A DNA stretch of 55,841 bases, taken from the NCBI RefSeq assembly GCF_003480255.1, contig NZ_QUIN01000015.1:1-55841 (forward strand). The letters are read 5' to 3'. The notes beneath the pieces were generated by a model. That model was given only the letters and a program-made list of their open reading frames with translations, was not told the DNA's origin and did no database searches. The stretch comes from Erysipelatoclostridium sp. AM42-17. Its GTDB lineage: Bacteria; Bacillota_I; Bacilli_A; Erysipelotrichales; Coprobacillaceae. This document shows, piece after piece, positions 43,972 to 52,485 of this stretch (the stretch's first letter is position 1; the number at the start of each line of letters is the position of its first letter). Both the position numbers and the translations under genes were made by a program.

Positions 43972-44691
43972 ATGGAAAGATTACAAAAATATATTGCTGC
44001 TAGTGGATATACCTCTAGAAGAAAAGCAGAAGAATTAATCAGACAGGGACGTGTTTGTGTCAATGGTCAAGTTGTACAAGAAATGGGAACAAAAGTAAAA
44101 CAAGGTGATATTGTGACTGTTGATGGTGAAATGATTGTTGGTGAAAATAAAGTATATTATTTATTTTATAAACCTAAAGGATGTGTTTGTACTTTAGATG
44201 ATGAATTTGATCGTAAAAAGGTTGTAGACTTTTTTGAAGACGTTGAAGAAAGAATTTATCCTGTAGGACGTTTGGATTTTGATACAACAGGAGCATTAAT
44301 TATGTCTAATGATGGTGAATTTGCTAATATGATTATGCATCCTCGATCACATTTAGAAAAGATTTATGAAGTGACAATTAAAGGATTAATTAAAGGTGAA
44401 GATTTACATCGATTAGAAAAAGGAATTTATATTGACGGAGCTAAAACAATTCCTTGTAAAATTAAAGTTACTTTTAAAGATATGGAACATAAATCAACAG
44501 TTCTATTAATTAAATTATATGAAGGAAAAAACAGACAAGTTAAAAAAATGTTTGAAAGTGTAGGACATCCAGTTAAAAGATTACATCGTGTATCTGTTGG
44601 ATGTGTTAATTTAAAAGGATTAAAGCCTGGACAATATCGACGTTTAAAACCTCAAGAAGTAAAAGACTTAAAAGCACTTGTCAATAAATAA
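43972..44691 (+). CDS. rluB: rRNA pseudouridine synthase, RsuA/RluB family
   Basis: The 239-residue enzyme has an N-terminal S4 RNA-binding domain (about 1-60, LQKYIAASGYTSRRKAEELI) and a pseudouridine synthase domain with the catalytic aspartate in GRLDFDTTGALIMSNDGEF near residue 103. RluB modifies helix 89 of 23S rRNA; RsuA and RluF-like specificities cannot be excluded. The ATG at 43972 follows TAGGAG; the reading from 43948 has no site. Confidence 0.9.
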   Translation: MERLQKYIAASGYTSRRKAEELIRQGRVCVNGQVVQEMGTKVKQGDIVTVDGEMIVGENKVYYLFYKPKGCVCTLDDEFDRKKVVDFFEDVEERIYPVGRLDFDTTGALIMSNDGEFANMIMHPRSHLEKIYEVTIKGLIKGEDLHRLEKGIYIDGAKTIPCKIKVTFKDMEHKSTVLLIKLYEGKNRQVKKMFESVGHPVKRLHRVSVGCVNLKGLKPGQYRRLKPQEVKDLKALVNK

Positions 44692-44706
44692 AATGATAGT
44701 GTTATT

Positions 44707-44737
44707 TTGACATTATTTTTATCACCGGTGGTATATA
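44707..44737 (+). promoter_or_regulatory. Promoter with palindrome before the small cysteine protein
   Basis: A perfect TTGACA (44707-44712) is followed by a TGG-TATATA extended -10 (44729-44737). The spacer is 19 bases and contains the perfect palindrome CACCGGTG (44723-44730). A palindrome in that place could be an operator. Confidence 0.5.
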
Positions 44738-44756
44738 GTAGTTAAAGGTGATGAAA

Positions 44757-44999
44757 GTGAGAGTACAAGTTATTGATCCACAAAATACAATTCAATGTGG
44801 AATATGTCATGCCCAGGGTGATTGGGTAAAAAAATTAGATGTAGGTGGAATTTATGGATTATATTGTTTAAAGTGTGATACTTTAACGGTATATGAACCA
44901 ATAAAAACGAAGTATGTTTATAATGCATTTAAAAAAGAGTGTTTAAAACAAAAAAATTTATTTCAACAATTTCAAGATACTGTTGACAATAAAAAATAA
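44757..44999 (+). CDS. Small protein with two CxxC motifs, function unknown
   Basis: I do not recognise the family. The 80-residue product has CGIC near residue 14 and CLKC near 38, spaced like a zinc-ribbon, followed by a charged helical tail. I place the start at GTG 44757, four bases after GGTGAT (44747-44752), because the upstream GTG and ATG at 44748-44753 lie within that site. It has its own promoter and sits before the thrS leader. Confidence 0.72.
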   Translation: MRVQVIDPQNTIQCGICHAQGDWVKKLDVGGIYGLYCLKCDTLTVYEPIKTKYVYNAFKKECLKQKNLFQQFQDTVDNKK

Positions 45000-45056
45000 T
45001 CATTTAAAATAATGATGTAAATTAAAAAAGCAATGATTTAGGATATGTTTTATAAT

Positions 45057-45227
45057 ATTTTGATTTAGAGAAAAGGTGGCTGGTGAAAACCTTAGAGAAA
45101 ATTATAAAGTACTCCCTAATAGGCTGCACTTGAAAAAGATGTCGTTAACTGCGTTAAAGTTTTGAGGCTTTTTAAGCAAATTAAGGTGGTACCACGAAAC
45201 TCTCGTCCTTTGGATGAGAGTTTTTTT
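45057..45227 (+). ncRNA. T-box leader of thrS
   Basis: A TATAAT at 45051-45056 marks the likely start. The leader has a compact stem I and a likely specifier codon ACT (Thr) at 45111-45113. The T-box core AAGGTGGTACCACG is at 45183-45196. The terminator is AACTCTCGTCC (45198-45208) with GGATGAGAGTT (45212-45222) and seven T. Uncharged tRNA-Thr should allow thrS expression. The specifier position is by eye; the gene downstream supports threonine. Confidence 0.9.
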
Positions 45228-45255
45228 AATCATTGTATAAGATGGAGGAATAAAA

Positions 45256-47004
45256 ATGATCGATTTTAAAGAAAATGAACAATTAAGTACATTAAATCAC
45301 TCATGTGCTCATGTGATGGCACAAGCTATTAAACACTTATATCCTCAAGCTAAGTTTTGGGTAGGACCTGTTGTTTCTGAAGGATTCTACTATGATGTAG
45401 ATTTAGGTGATCAAGTTGTAAGTGATGAAGATATTGCTAAAATTGAAAAAGAAATGAAAAAAATCTGCAAAGATGGAAAAAGAATTGTAAGACGTGAAAT
45501 TTCTAAAGCAGAAGCTTTAGAAATGTTTAAAGATGATGAGTATAAATTAGATTTAATTTCTCATTTAGAAGATGGCAATATTACATGTTATAGTCAAGGA
45601 GATTTTACAGATTTATGCCGTGGACCACACGTAGAAACAGTAAAAATGTGTAAGAATTTTAAATTAATAAAACATTCTGGTGCTTATTGGAAAGGTGATA
45701 AAGATAACAAAGTACTACAACGTATTTATGGTGTATGTTTTCCAACAGCAGAACAGTTAGAAGAACATTTAAAATTATTAGAAGAAGCCAAAGAAAGAGA
45801 TCATCGTAAAATTGGTAAAGACATGGAATTATTCATGGTCGATGATTTAATTGGTAGAGGTTTACCAATGTACTTACCAAAAGGATATGCTATCTGGCAA
45901 AAATTAGAAAGCTATATTAAACGTAAAGAAAAGAAACTTGGCTATTTACATGTTTTAACTCCTGCAGTAGGAACAGTTAATTTATATAAAACTTCAGGAC
46001 ATTGGGATCATTATAAAGAAAATATGTTTCCTCAAATGGAAATGGATGGAGAATCATTTGTTTTAAGACCTATGAACTGTCCACATCATATGATGATTTA
46101 TGCTAACAAATTACATTCATATAAAAATTTACCAATTCGTATTGGTGAAATAGCTCATGATTTTAGATATGAAGCAAGTGGAGCTGTTAAAGGGATTGAA
46201 AGAGGAAGACATTTCTGTCAAAATGATGCTCATATCTTTGTGACTCCAGACCAAATTAAGTCTGAATTTAAGGGTGTTATTGATTTAATTTTAGATGTTT
46301 ATAAAGATTTTAATATTACTGATTATCGCTGTGTATTATCACTTAGAGACCCAAATGATAAAAAGAAATATCATGATGATGATGAAATGTGGAATAAGGC
46401 TGAAAATGAATTACGTGAAGTTATGAATGAATTAGGTATTGAATATACTGAAGAAATTGGTGAAGCTGCTTTCTATGGTCCTAAATTAGATGTTAATGTT
46501 AAACCAGCAATTGGTAATGAAATTACACTATCTACATGTCAATTAGATTTCTGTTTACCAGCTAAATTTGATTTAACTTATGTTGATGCAGATGGTTCTA
46601 AAAAAACACCTGTTGTATTACACCGTGCTATTTTAGGTTCATTAGACCGTTTTATGGCTTATATTCTTGAAGAAACAAAGGGAAATTTACCTTTATGGTT
46701 AGCTCCTGTACAAGTCAAAGTATTACCAGTTAAAAATGAATATCATTTAGATTACGCTAATGAAATTTATGAAAGACTTTTAGATGAAGGATTTGAAGTT
46801 GAAATTGATCAACGTGATGAAAAACTAGGATATCGTATTCGTGAAGCACAAATGCAAAAAGCAAACTATATCTTGGTTTTAGGTAATAATGAACGTGATG
46901 AAAAAACTGTAACATATCGTAAACACGGGGAACAAAAGGCAACAACAGTTCCTGTAGATGAATTCATTGATATGTTAAAACAACAAATTAAAGATAAAAG
47001 ATAA
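45256..47004 (+). CDS. thrS: Threonyl-tRNA synthetase lacking the N-terminal TGS domain
   Basis: The 582-residue enzyme starts directly at the editing region (NHSCAHVMAQAIKHLYPQAKFWVGP, then CYSQGDFTDLCRGPHVE). A class II catalytic domain follows with MRPMNCPHHMMIY, motif 2 FRYEASGAVKGIERGRHFCQND and HRAILGSLDRFMAY, and then the anticodon-binding domain (about 480-580). Usual bacterial ThrS has about 640 residues with a TGS domain first; here the terminator of the T-box ends 28 bases before the ATG, so no room exists for it. GGAGG precedes the ATG. A terminator follows. Confidence 0.96.
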   Translation: MIDFKENEQLSTLNHSCAHVMAQAIKHLYPQAKFWVGPVVSEGFYYDVDLGDQVVSDEDIAKIEKEMKKICKDGKRIVRREISKAEALEMFKDDEYKLDLISHLEDGNITCYSQGDFTDLCRGPHVETVKMCKNFKLIKHSGAYWKGDKDNKVLQRIYGVCFPTAEQLEEHLKLLEEAKERDHRKIGKDMELFMVDDLIGRGLPMYLPKGYAIWQKLESYIKRKEKKLGYLHVLTPAVGTVNLYKTSGHWDHYKENMFPQMEMDGESFVLRPMNCPHHMMIYANKLHSYKNLPIRIGEIAHDFRYEASGAVKGIERGRHFCQNDAHIFVTPDQIKSEFKGVIDLILDVYKDFNITDYRCVLSLRDPNDKKKYHDDDEMWNKAENELREVMNELGIEYTEEIGEAAFYGPKLDVNVKPAIGNEITLSTCQLDFCLPAKFDLTYVDADGSKKTPVVLHRAILGSLDRFMAYILEETKGNLPLWLAPVQVKVLPVKNEYHLDYANEIYERLLDEGFEVEIDQRDEKLGYRIREAQMQKANYILVLGNNERDEKTVTYRKHGEQKATTVPVDEFIDMLKQQIKDKR

Positions 47005-47008
47005 TGAC

Positions 47009-47037
47009 AAAGACCTCTTGATAGAGGTCTTTATTTT
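47009..47037 (+). terminator. Terminator of thrS
   Basis: AAAGACCTCT (47009-47018) pairs with AGAGGTCTTT (47023-47032) around TGAT, followed by ATTTTG. Confidence 0.85.
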
Positions 47038-47092
47038 GTTAATGATTTGTTCAAATATTTATACTATAATAAAAGAAATGGGAGGACAAGAT

Positions 47093-47995
47093 ATGAAAGA
47101 ATATTTAGCCTTTGATGTAGGTGGAACATCTGTAAAATATGCTTTAGTCAATCAAGATGGACAAGTTCGCTTAGCGAGTAAATTTAAAACACCTGATACT
47201 TTAGAAAAAATGTATCAAGAAATTGAAAAAGTAGCAAAAGAGAATGAAAATGTTGAGGGGATTGCTTTATCAATGCCAGGTGCGGTAGCAAGTGATGAAG
47301 GAGTTATTTATGGTTCTAGTGCTATAGATTATATTCATGGTCCTAATATTAAAGAAGATTTGCAAAAACGATTAAATAAAGCTGTAGAATTAGAAAATGA
47401 TGCTAATTGTGCAGCCTTGGCAGAAGTTTGGCAAGGTGTTGCCCGTGATGAAAATGACTGCTGTTTTATTGTTAGTGGGACAGGAATTGGGGGTTCTGTT
47501 ATAAAAGATCGACATGTTCATCATGGTCATGCATTACATGGTGGGGAATTTGGTTATATGATTACAAGATATGATCAAGATGAAAAGAAATACTATACAT
47601 GGTCAGATGATGGCTCTACGGTTGCTGTAACCAAAAGAATTGCTAAGGAATTAGGAATTGATTATCATGAATTGGATGGAAAAGAAATTTTTGATCACGC
47701 TAGTGAAAATGAAGTATATAAAAAATATGTAGATGAATTTTATCGTACGCTTGCTATGGGAATTTATAATTTACAATATGCTTATGATCCAAGTATGATT
47801 ATTATTGGTGGTGCTATCTCTACAAGAGCAGATTTATTAGATTGTGTAAATGAACAATTAGACATTATTTTTTCACAGTTAACACATGCTCATGTAAGAC
47901 CGAATATTAAAGTATGTAAGTTTGGCAATGATGCTAATTTAATTGGTGCAACATATCATTATAAACAAGTTCATGAGGGGGATCAAAATGAATAA
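47093..47995 (+). CDS. ROK family sugar kinase
   Basis: The 300-residue protein has the ROK ATP-binding motif FDVGGTSVKYALV at the N-terminus, the catalytic-loop ENDANCAALAE near 99 and GTGIGGSVI. The zinc motif CxCGxxGC of many ROK proteins is missing, as in several glucokinase-like or N-acyl-hexosamine kinases. The sugar is not deducible. The ATG at 47093 follows GGGAGG; the reading from 47018 overlaps the thrS terminator. It overlaps the next gene by eight bases. Confidence 0.9.
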   Translation: MKEYLAFDVGGTSVKYALVNQDGQVRLASKFKTPDTLEKMYQEIEKVAKENENVEGIALSMPGAVASDEGVIYGSSAIDYIHGPNIKEDLQKRLNKAVELENDANCAALAEVWQGVARDENDCCFIVSGTGIGGSVIKDRHVHHGHALHGGEFGYMITRYDQDEKKYYTWSDDGSTVAVTKRIAKELGIDYHELDGKEIFDHASENEVYKKYVDEFYRTLAMGIYNLQYAYDPSMIIIGGAISTRADLLDCVNEQLDIIFSQLTHAHVRPNIKVCKFGNDANLIGATYHYKQVHEGDQNE

Positions 47996-48659
47996 ATCGA
48001 TACCTAGAATTAATACACAACTGAGAAGTCATACAATATTAGTGCCAGAAATATATCGCGAAGCAACGGGCGTGTTAATTAATGGAAAAAGAATTAAATC
48101 ATTGGTTTTTTCAACTGATGTAGCTGTTATTGCTAATTGTAATGCTGATGCTGTCATTGCAGTCTATCCTTTTACACCAACGATTCAAATTACCCAAGCT
48201 ATTATATCAGTGGCTCAAAGACCAGTCTTTGTTGGTGTTGGCGGTGGAACAACAGCCGGTAAAAGAGTGGAATCTATTGCTTTAGATGCAGAATTACATG
48301 GAGCGACAGCCGTCGTTTTAAATGCGCCTACTGCTACAGAGTTTGTACAAAATTTAGCTCAAGATATTGATATTCCTGTTGTTTTAACAATTGTTTCTTT
48401 AAATGAAGATTTGGAAGAAAGAATGTTGCATACAAATGCTAATATTATTAATGTTTCTGGGGGAAAAGAAACAGTTAAAATTGTTAAAAAATTAAGAGAG
48501 ATAGATCCTGATTTTCCAATTATTGCGACAGGTGGACCTAGTGAGGAAACTGTAAGAGAAGTTATTGAGGCAGGTGCTAATGCAGTGACCTTTACACCTC
48601 CTACTAATGGAGAAATATTTAAAGGAATGATGGAAGAATATCGTCATCGTTATGACTAA
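47988..48659 (+). CDS. TIM-barrel protein of unknown function
   Basis: The 223-residue product looks like a beta/alpha barrel with repeated beta strands (AVIANCNADAVIAVYPF, PVFVGVGGGTTAG, TAVVLNAPTA, PVVLTIVSL) and a phosphate-binding-like C-terminal part ATGGPSEETVREVIEAGANAVTF. I do not recognise the precise family; hydrolase or synthase labels would be guesses. The ATG at 47988 has GAGGGGG upstream and lies within the end of the ROK gene, implying translational coupling and possibly a linked sugar-phosphate role. Confidence 0.8.
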   Translation: MNKSIPRINTQLRSHTILVPEIYREATGVLINGKRIKSLVFSTDVAVIANCNADAVIAVYPFTPTIQITQAIISVAQRPVFVGVGGGTTAGKRVESIALDAELHGATAVVLNAPTATEFVQNLAQDIDIPVVLTIVSLNEDLEERMLHTNANIINVSGGKETVKIVKKLREIDPDFPIIATGGPSEETVREVIEAGANAVTFTPPTNGEIFKGMMEEYRHRYD

Positions 48660-48665
48660 TATGGT

Positions 48666-48694
48666 AAAAAATGACTAAGGTCATTTTTTATTTT
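48666..48694 (+). terminator. Terminator after the TIM-barrel gene
   Basis: AAAAAATGAC (48666-48675) pairs with GTCATTTTTT (48680-48689) around TAAG, followed by ATTTT. Confidence 0.8.
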
Positions 48695-48695
48695 G

Positions 48696-48724
48696 ATGAC
48701 AATAAGATGGTTTTTCTATATAAT
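48696..48724 (+). promoter_or_regulatory. Promoter of thyA-folA-plsC
   Basis: ATGACA (48696-48701) and TATAAT (48719-48724) are separated by 17 bases, 19 bases before the thyA start. Confidence 0.7.
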
Positions 48725-48743
48725 GGAACAAGAGGTGAAATGA

Positions 48744-49631
48744 ATGAAACAATATTTAGATATGTGTCAATATATTCTTGATCATGGTCAAGATCGTGAT
48801 GATCGTACAGGTACTGGAACACGTAGTGTTTTTGGATACCAAACGCGATATAATTTATTAGATGGTTTTCCATTAATGACAACTAAAAAAATGTTTTTAA
48901 GACCGATTGCTGAAGAGTTGCTTTGGTTCATTAAAGGAGATACAAATATAAAATATTTAGTTGATCGTAATGTAAAAATTTGGAATGAATGGCCTTATGA
49001 AGCTTTTAAAAAATCTGATGATTTTCATGGGGAAACTTTAGAACAATTTGTAACTAAAATTAAAGAATTACCAGAGGATGATCCTTTTGTTGTAAAATAT
49101 GGCGAATTAGGTCCTGTTTATGGTAGACAATGGCGTAATTTTAATAACGAAGGTGTAGATCAAGTTGCTAAACTTGTGGATTCTTTAAAAAATAATCCAT
49201 TTTCTAGAAGACATATTATTTGTGCATGGAATCCCGCAGAAGTCGATGAGATGGCTTTACCACCATGTCATGCTTTTTTACAATTCTATGTTTCTAATGA
49301 TAAAAAATATCTATCTTGTCAACTTTATCAAAGAAGCGCAGATACTTTTTTAGGTGTTCCTTTTAATATTGCATCATATGCTTTATTTACTGCTATGTTA
49401 GCTCAAGTATGCGGTTATCAAGCTAAAGAATTTGTACATACTATTGGTGATGCTCATATTTATAAAAATCATTTTGATGTTGTAAAAGAACAACTATCAA
49501 GAGAACCTTTACCAAAATGTCAATTAGTATTAAATTCAGAAGTAAAATCAATCTTTGATTTTACGATTGATGATATTAAGATAGAAAACTATCAATCTTA
49601 TGGGAAATTAGTAGGGAAGGTAAGTGTCTAA
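48744..49631 (+). CDS. thyA: Thymidylate synthase
   Basis: The 295-residue enzyme makes dTMP from dUMP with methylenetetrahydrofolate. It has [12 protein letters not shown] at the N-terminus, [19 protein letters not shown], the nucleophilic cysteine in [11 protein letters not shown], and [18 protein letters not shown]. The product dihydrofolate is recycled by the folA product encoded next; the two genes overlap by one base. The ATG at 48744 follows AGAGGTGA. Confidence 0.97.
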   Translation: MKQYLDMCQYILDHGQDRDDRTGTGTRSVFGYQTRYNLLDGFPLMTTKKMFLRPIAEELLWFIKGDTNIKYLVDRNVKIWNEWPYEAFKKSDDFHGETLEQFVTKIKELPEDDPFVVKYGELGPVYGRQWRNFNNEGVDQVAKLVDSLKNNPFSRRHIICAWNPAEVDEMALPPCHAFLQFYVSNDKKYLSCQLYQRSADTFLGVPFNIASYALFTAMLAQVCGYQAKEFVHTIGDAHIYKNHFDVVKEQLSREPLPKCQLVLNSEVKSIFDFTIDDIKIENYQSYGKLVGKVSV

Positions 49632-50107
49632 TGATTAGTATTATTGTAGCGACGGATCAAAATTTATTAATTGGGAAAAAGGATTCTAAAAATGGAATGC
49701 CATGGCATAATTCAGAAGATTTAAAACATTTTAAAGCAGTTACTACTGAGCAAACAATTGTAATGGGTGCTTCTACTTATAAAGCAATAGGTAGACCTTT
49801 GCCAAATCGAAAAACAATCGTTGTCACACGAAAAGGATTAGATGATAATCGTGTGGAAGTAAGAAATGATTTGATTTCCTTGATTAAGGAATATCAAGAA
49901 AATAATGAGGACTTATATATTTGTGGGGGTGCAAGTATTTATAAACAAGCTTTACCTTATTGTGATCAACTCATCATTTCACGTATTCCAGGTGTTCATG
50001 AAGGAGAAACTTATTTTCCATCTTTTGAAGACCATGAATTTAAATTAGTAGAAGAAAAACAAATGGAAACATTTGTTTTACAAATATATAATAAGGAGAA
50101 TCAATAA
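49631..50107 (+). CDS. folA: Dihydrofolate reductase
   Basis: The 158-residue enzyme reduces dihydrofolate to tetrahydrofolate with NADPH. ISIIVATDQNLLIG, the substrate loop MPWHNSEDLKHFK, the cofactor motif VMGASTYKAIGRPLPNRKTIVVTR and ICGGASIYKQAL match chromosomal DHFR. The overlap with thyA (TAATG) and with plsC (one base) shows a tight operon. Confidence 0.96.
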   Translation: MISIIVATDQNLLIGKKDSKNGMPWHNSEDLKHFKAVTTEQTIVMGASTYKAIGRPLPNRKTIVVTRKGLDDNRVEVRNDLISLIKEYQENNEDLYICGGASIYKQALPYCDQLIISRIPGVHEGETYFPSFEDHEFKLVEEKQMETFVLQIYNKENQ

Positions 50108-50823
50108 TGAAAAGAATTGCTTTAGCTGTAATCAGAAGTCTATTTCAACTTCCTTATTGGTGGTTTGTTAAAGTTAAAAAACTATCCAATCATGATAAAT
50201 ATTCGTTAAGCGATGCTTATGCTTTTATTCATAAAATTGTTTTTACAATTACCAGAAGATGCCGTGTGACACTAGAATGTTATGGCTTAGAAAACTTGCC
50301 TAAAGAAGATGGTTATTTGTTAACGCCTAACCATCAAGGTTTATTTGATCCCTTAGCTATTTTTCAAACTCATGAAAAACCTATTCGAGCTATTGTAAAA
50401 AAAGAATTAGCATCTACAATTTTAGTTAAAGATGTAATCAATATGCTACAATATGTTCCTATGGATAGAAGTAATATTAGAGAATCAGCTAAAGTGATTA
50501 AATATGTAGCTGATGAAATATCAAGAGGACAAAATTTCTTTGTTTTCCCAGAAGGAACAAGATCAAAAAAACAAAATGAGATTTTAGATTTTAAAGGTGG
50601 TACTTTTAAAATTGCAACAAAGTCAAAAGCACCAATTGTTCCTGTAGCTATGATAGATTGTTATAAAGTATTTGATAATAATACAATAAAGAAAACAACG
50701 GCTCAAATTCATTATCTTAAACCACTTTATTATGATGAATATAAAGATATGAAAACAAATGAGATTGCTCAATGTGTCCATGATCGAATTCAAGAATGTA
50801 TACGTGAAAACCAAAAAGGATAG
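50107..50823 (+). CDS. plsC: 1-acyl-sn-glycerol-3-phosphate acyltransferase
   Basis: The 238-residue protein has the acyltransferase motif NHQGLFDP (HX4D) near residue 76, FPEGTRSKK near 140 and a hydrophobic stretch IVPVAMID near 177. It should add the second acyl chain to lysophosphatidate at the inner membrane face. It starts one base inside folA and is followed by a terminator, so it ends the operon. Confidence 0.92.
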   Translation: MKRIALAVIRSLFQLPYWWFVKVKKLSNHDKYSLSDAYAFIHKIVFTITRRCRVTLECYGLENLPKEDGYLLTPNHQGLFDPLAIFQTHEKPIRAIVKKELASTILVKDVINMLQYVPMDRSNIRESAKVIKYVADEISRGQNFFVFPEGTRSKKQNEILDFKGGTFKIATKSKAPIVPVAMIDCYKVFDNNTIKKTTAQIHYLKPLYYDEYKDMKTNEIAQCVHDRIQECIRENQKG

Positions 50824-50838
50824 ACATATCCTTTTTTT
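50813..50838 (+). terminator. Terminator of thyA-folA-plsC
   Basis: AAAAGGATA (50814-50822) pairs with TATCCTTTT (50827-50835) around GACA, followed by T to 50838. Confidence 0.85.
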
Positions 50839-50870
50839 ATGTTATAATCTATTTAGAAATTTATCTAAAT
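50821..50870 (+). promoter_or_regulatory. Promoter and palindromic operator of the sdpR-like gene
   Basis: TAGACA (50821-50826) and TATAAT (50843-50848) are 16 bases apart. Directly after the -10 lies a palindrome: ATTTAGA (50851-50857), six bases, TCTAAAT (50864-50870). SdpR/ArsR-type repressors bind such sites over their own promoters, so this is the likely autoregulatory operator. Confidence 0.7.
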
Positions 50871-50884
50871 ATAAAGGTGATTAA

Positions 50885-51160
50885 ATGGAATTTGTGAAAA
50901 CATTTAAAGCTTTGTCTGATCCTGTACGACGAGATATTTTAATATTACTAAAAGATGGACAACTCTCGGCAGGGGAAATTGCAGGACATTTTGATATGAC
51001 TCAAGCTACAATTTCTTATCATTTATCAAAACTTAAACAAGCTGATTTGATTTATGAAACAAAGTATAAAAATTATATTTATTATGAAATTAATACATCA
51101 GTATTTGAAGAAGTGATGTTATGGTTTAGCCAATTTGGAGGAAAAGAAAATGAAAATTAA
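50885..51160 (+). CDS. SdpR-like ArsR-family autorepressor
   Basis: The 91-residue winged-helix protein has ALSDPVRRDILILLK, LSAGEIAGHF and the recognition helix MTQATISYHLSKLKQADL, followed by a beta wing; no metal-binding cysteines are present, which fits SdpR rather than metal sensors. In Bacillus SdpR represses the sdpRI operon and is sequestered by membrane SdpI when toxin is present. GGTGAT at 50876-50881 gives the start. It overlaps the sdpI-like gene by 11 bases. Confidence 0.88.
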   Translation: MEFVKTFKALSDPVRRDILILLKDGQLSAGEIAGHFDMTQATISYHLSKLKQADLIYETKYKNYIYYEINTSVFEEVMLWFSQFGGKENEN

Positions 51161-51794
51161 TAAAAAAGATTTATTTATGACAACTTTGGTTTGTATTTTA
51201 CCTATGATTTTTGGAGCCTTTGTCTATGAATCTTTACCAGCTCATATGCCTATTCATTGGAATTTATCAGGAAAAATTGATGGTTACGCTAGTAAGATGT
51301 TTGTTGTTTTTGGATTACCATTATTAATGGTTTTATTACAATGGATCTGTTTGTTCTTTGCTTGTCATGATCCTAAAAAACCAAACTATCCAGAAAAGAT
51401 GAAACAATTACTTTTATGGATTATCCCTAGTATTGCATGTATTTTGCAAATTATGACTTATTTAGTTTGTTTTGGTTACGATATTGCTATAGAAACGATT
51501 GTACCAGTATTAGTAGGAATCATTTTTATTTTAATTGGAAATTATTTACCTAAAGTCAAACAAAATTATACTTTGGGTATACGTTTACCATGGACTTTAA
51601 ATGATAAAACGAATTGGTTAAAAACAAATCGTTTGACAGGCTATATTATGGTTATCGGTGGATTTACTATTATTGCTTCTTTTACGATTAATAAGATTTT
51701 TGAAGTTTTTATCGGTGTTGTTGTGATTTTGATTATAGTACCAACAGTTTATTCATATTTGTTATATAAAAAAGGAAATAAACATGAAAATTAG
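51150..51794 (+). CDS. SdpI-family membrane protein (DUF1648 + SdpI)
   Basis: The 214-residue protein has about six transmembrane helices. The N-terminal part has the DUF1648 motif LPAHMPIHWNLSGKIDGYASK (about 30-50) and the C-terminal half the SdpI motif NYTLGIRLPWTLNDKTNWLKTNR. Bacillus SdpI gives immunity to the SdpC toxin and acts as a signal receptor for SdpR. No sdpC homologue is in the window. The ATG at 51150 follows GGAGG; it overlaps both neighbours. Confidence 0.9.
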   Translation: MKINKKDLFMTTLVCILPMIFGAFVYESLPAHMPIHWNLSGKIDGYASKMFVVFGLPLLMVLLQWICLFFACHDPKKPNYPEKMKQLLLWIIPSIACILQIMTYLVCFGYDIAIETIVPVLVGIIFILIGNYLPKVKQNYTLGIRLPWTLNDKTNWLKTNRLTGYIMVIGGFTIIASFTINKIFEVFIGVVVILIIVPTVYSYLLYKKGNKHEN

Positions 51795-52461
51795 AGTCAA
51801 TGATGTTGAATTATATTATGAGGTAACTGGTCAGGGTAGACCACTGATTATGATTCATGGTAATGGAGAAGACCATCATATTTTTGATATAGCTAACCAG
51901 GAGTTAAAGAAGTATTTCCAAGTTTATTTAGTAGATAGTCGAGGACATGGATCAAGTAGTAAAATCAATTCATATCATTATCAAGATATGGCTTTGGATA
52001 TTAGAGAAATGATTATTCAATTAGATTTAAAAGATGTCATTTATTATGGATATAGTGATGGTGGTGTTGTAGGATTATTACTTGCTAGTCAATATCCTCA
52101 GTTAATAAGCAAACTCATTGTTTCGGGTGCTAATCTTCATCCTCGGGGTGTGGCTCAAGAATGTTATCAAGAAATGAAAACAGAATACAAAAAAACCAAA
52201 AGTCCACTTATTAAAATGATGTTAGAGGAGCCTCATATTGATAGTCGTGATTTAAAACAAATTCAGGCATCTACGCTTATTTTAGCAGGAGAGCATGATT
52301 TGATTTTAGAGGAACATACAAGAAAGATTGCAAGACATATTCCTCGTAGTCAATTAGAAATCATACCGGGAGAAGATCATGGTAGTTATATTGTAGATAG
52401 TCGAAAAATTGCTCACTATATTATTGATTTTATAAAAAAAGATGATTGTTGCCATCGTTGA
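51784..52461 (+). CDS. Alpha/beta hydrolase
   Basis: The 225-residue protein has the oxyanion region IMIHGNGEDHH, the nucleophile elbow GYSDGG (S91), the acid in AGEHDLILEEHT near 177 and the histidine in GEDHGSYIV near 199. The fold is complete; the substrate is unknown. Its start lies inside the sdpI-like gene, so it is part of the same operon. It shares a terminator with the convergent HD gene. Confidence 0.88.
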   Translation: MKIRVNDVELYYEVTGQGRPLIMIHGNGEDHHIFDIANQELKKYFQVYLVDSRGHGSSSKINSYHYQDMALDIREMIIQLDLKDVIYYGYSDGGVVGLLLASQYPQLISKLIVSGANLHPRGVAQECYQEMKTEYKKTKSPLIKMMLEEPHIDSRDLKQIQASTLILAGEHDLILEEHTRKIARHIPRSQLEIIPGEDHGSYIVDSRKIAHYIIDFIKKDDCCHR

Positions 52462-52485
52462 AACGATGACAACATCATCTTTTTA
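52434..52485. terminator. Bidirectional terminator between the hydrolase and HD genes
   Basis: A long interrupted stem around GAA (arms 52439-52459 and 52463-52481) carries A residues on the left and T residues on the right, so T tracts result in both directions. It includes the hydrolase stop codon. Confidence 0.8.
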
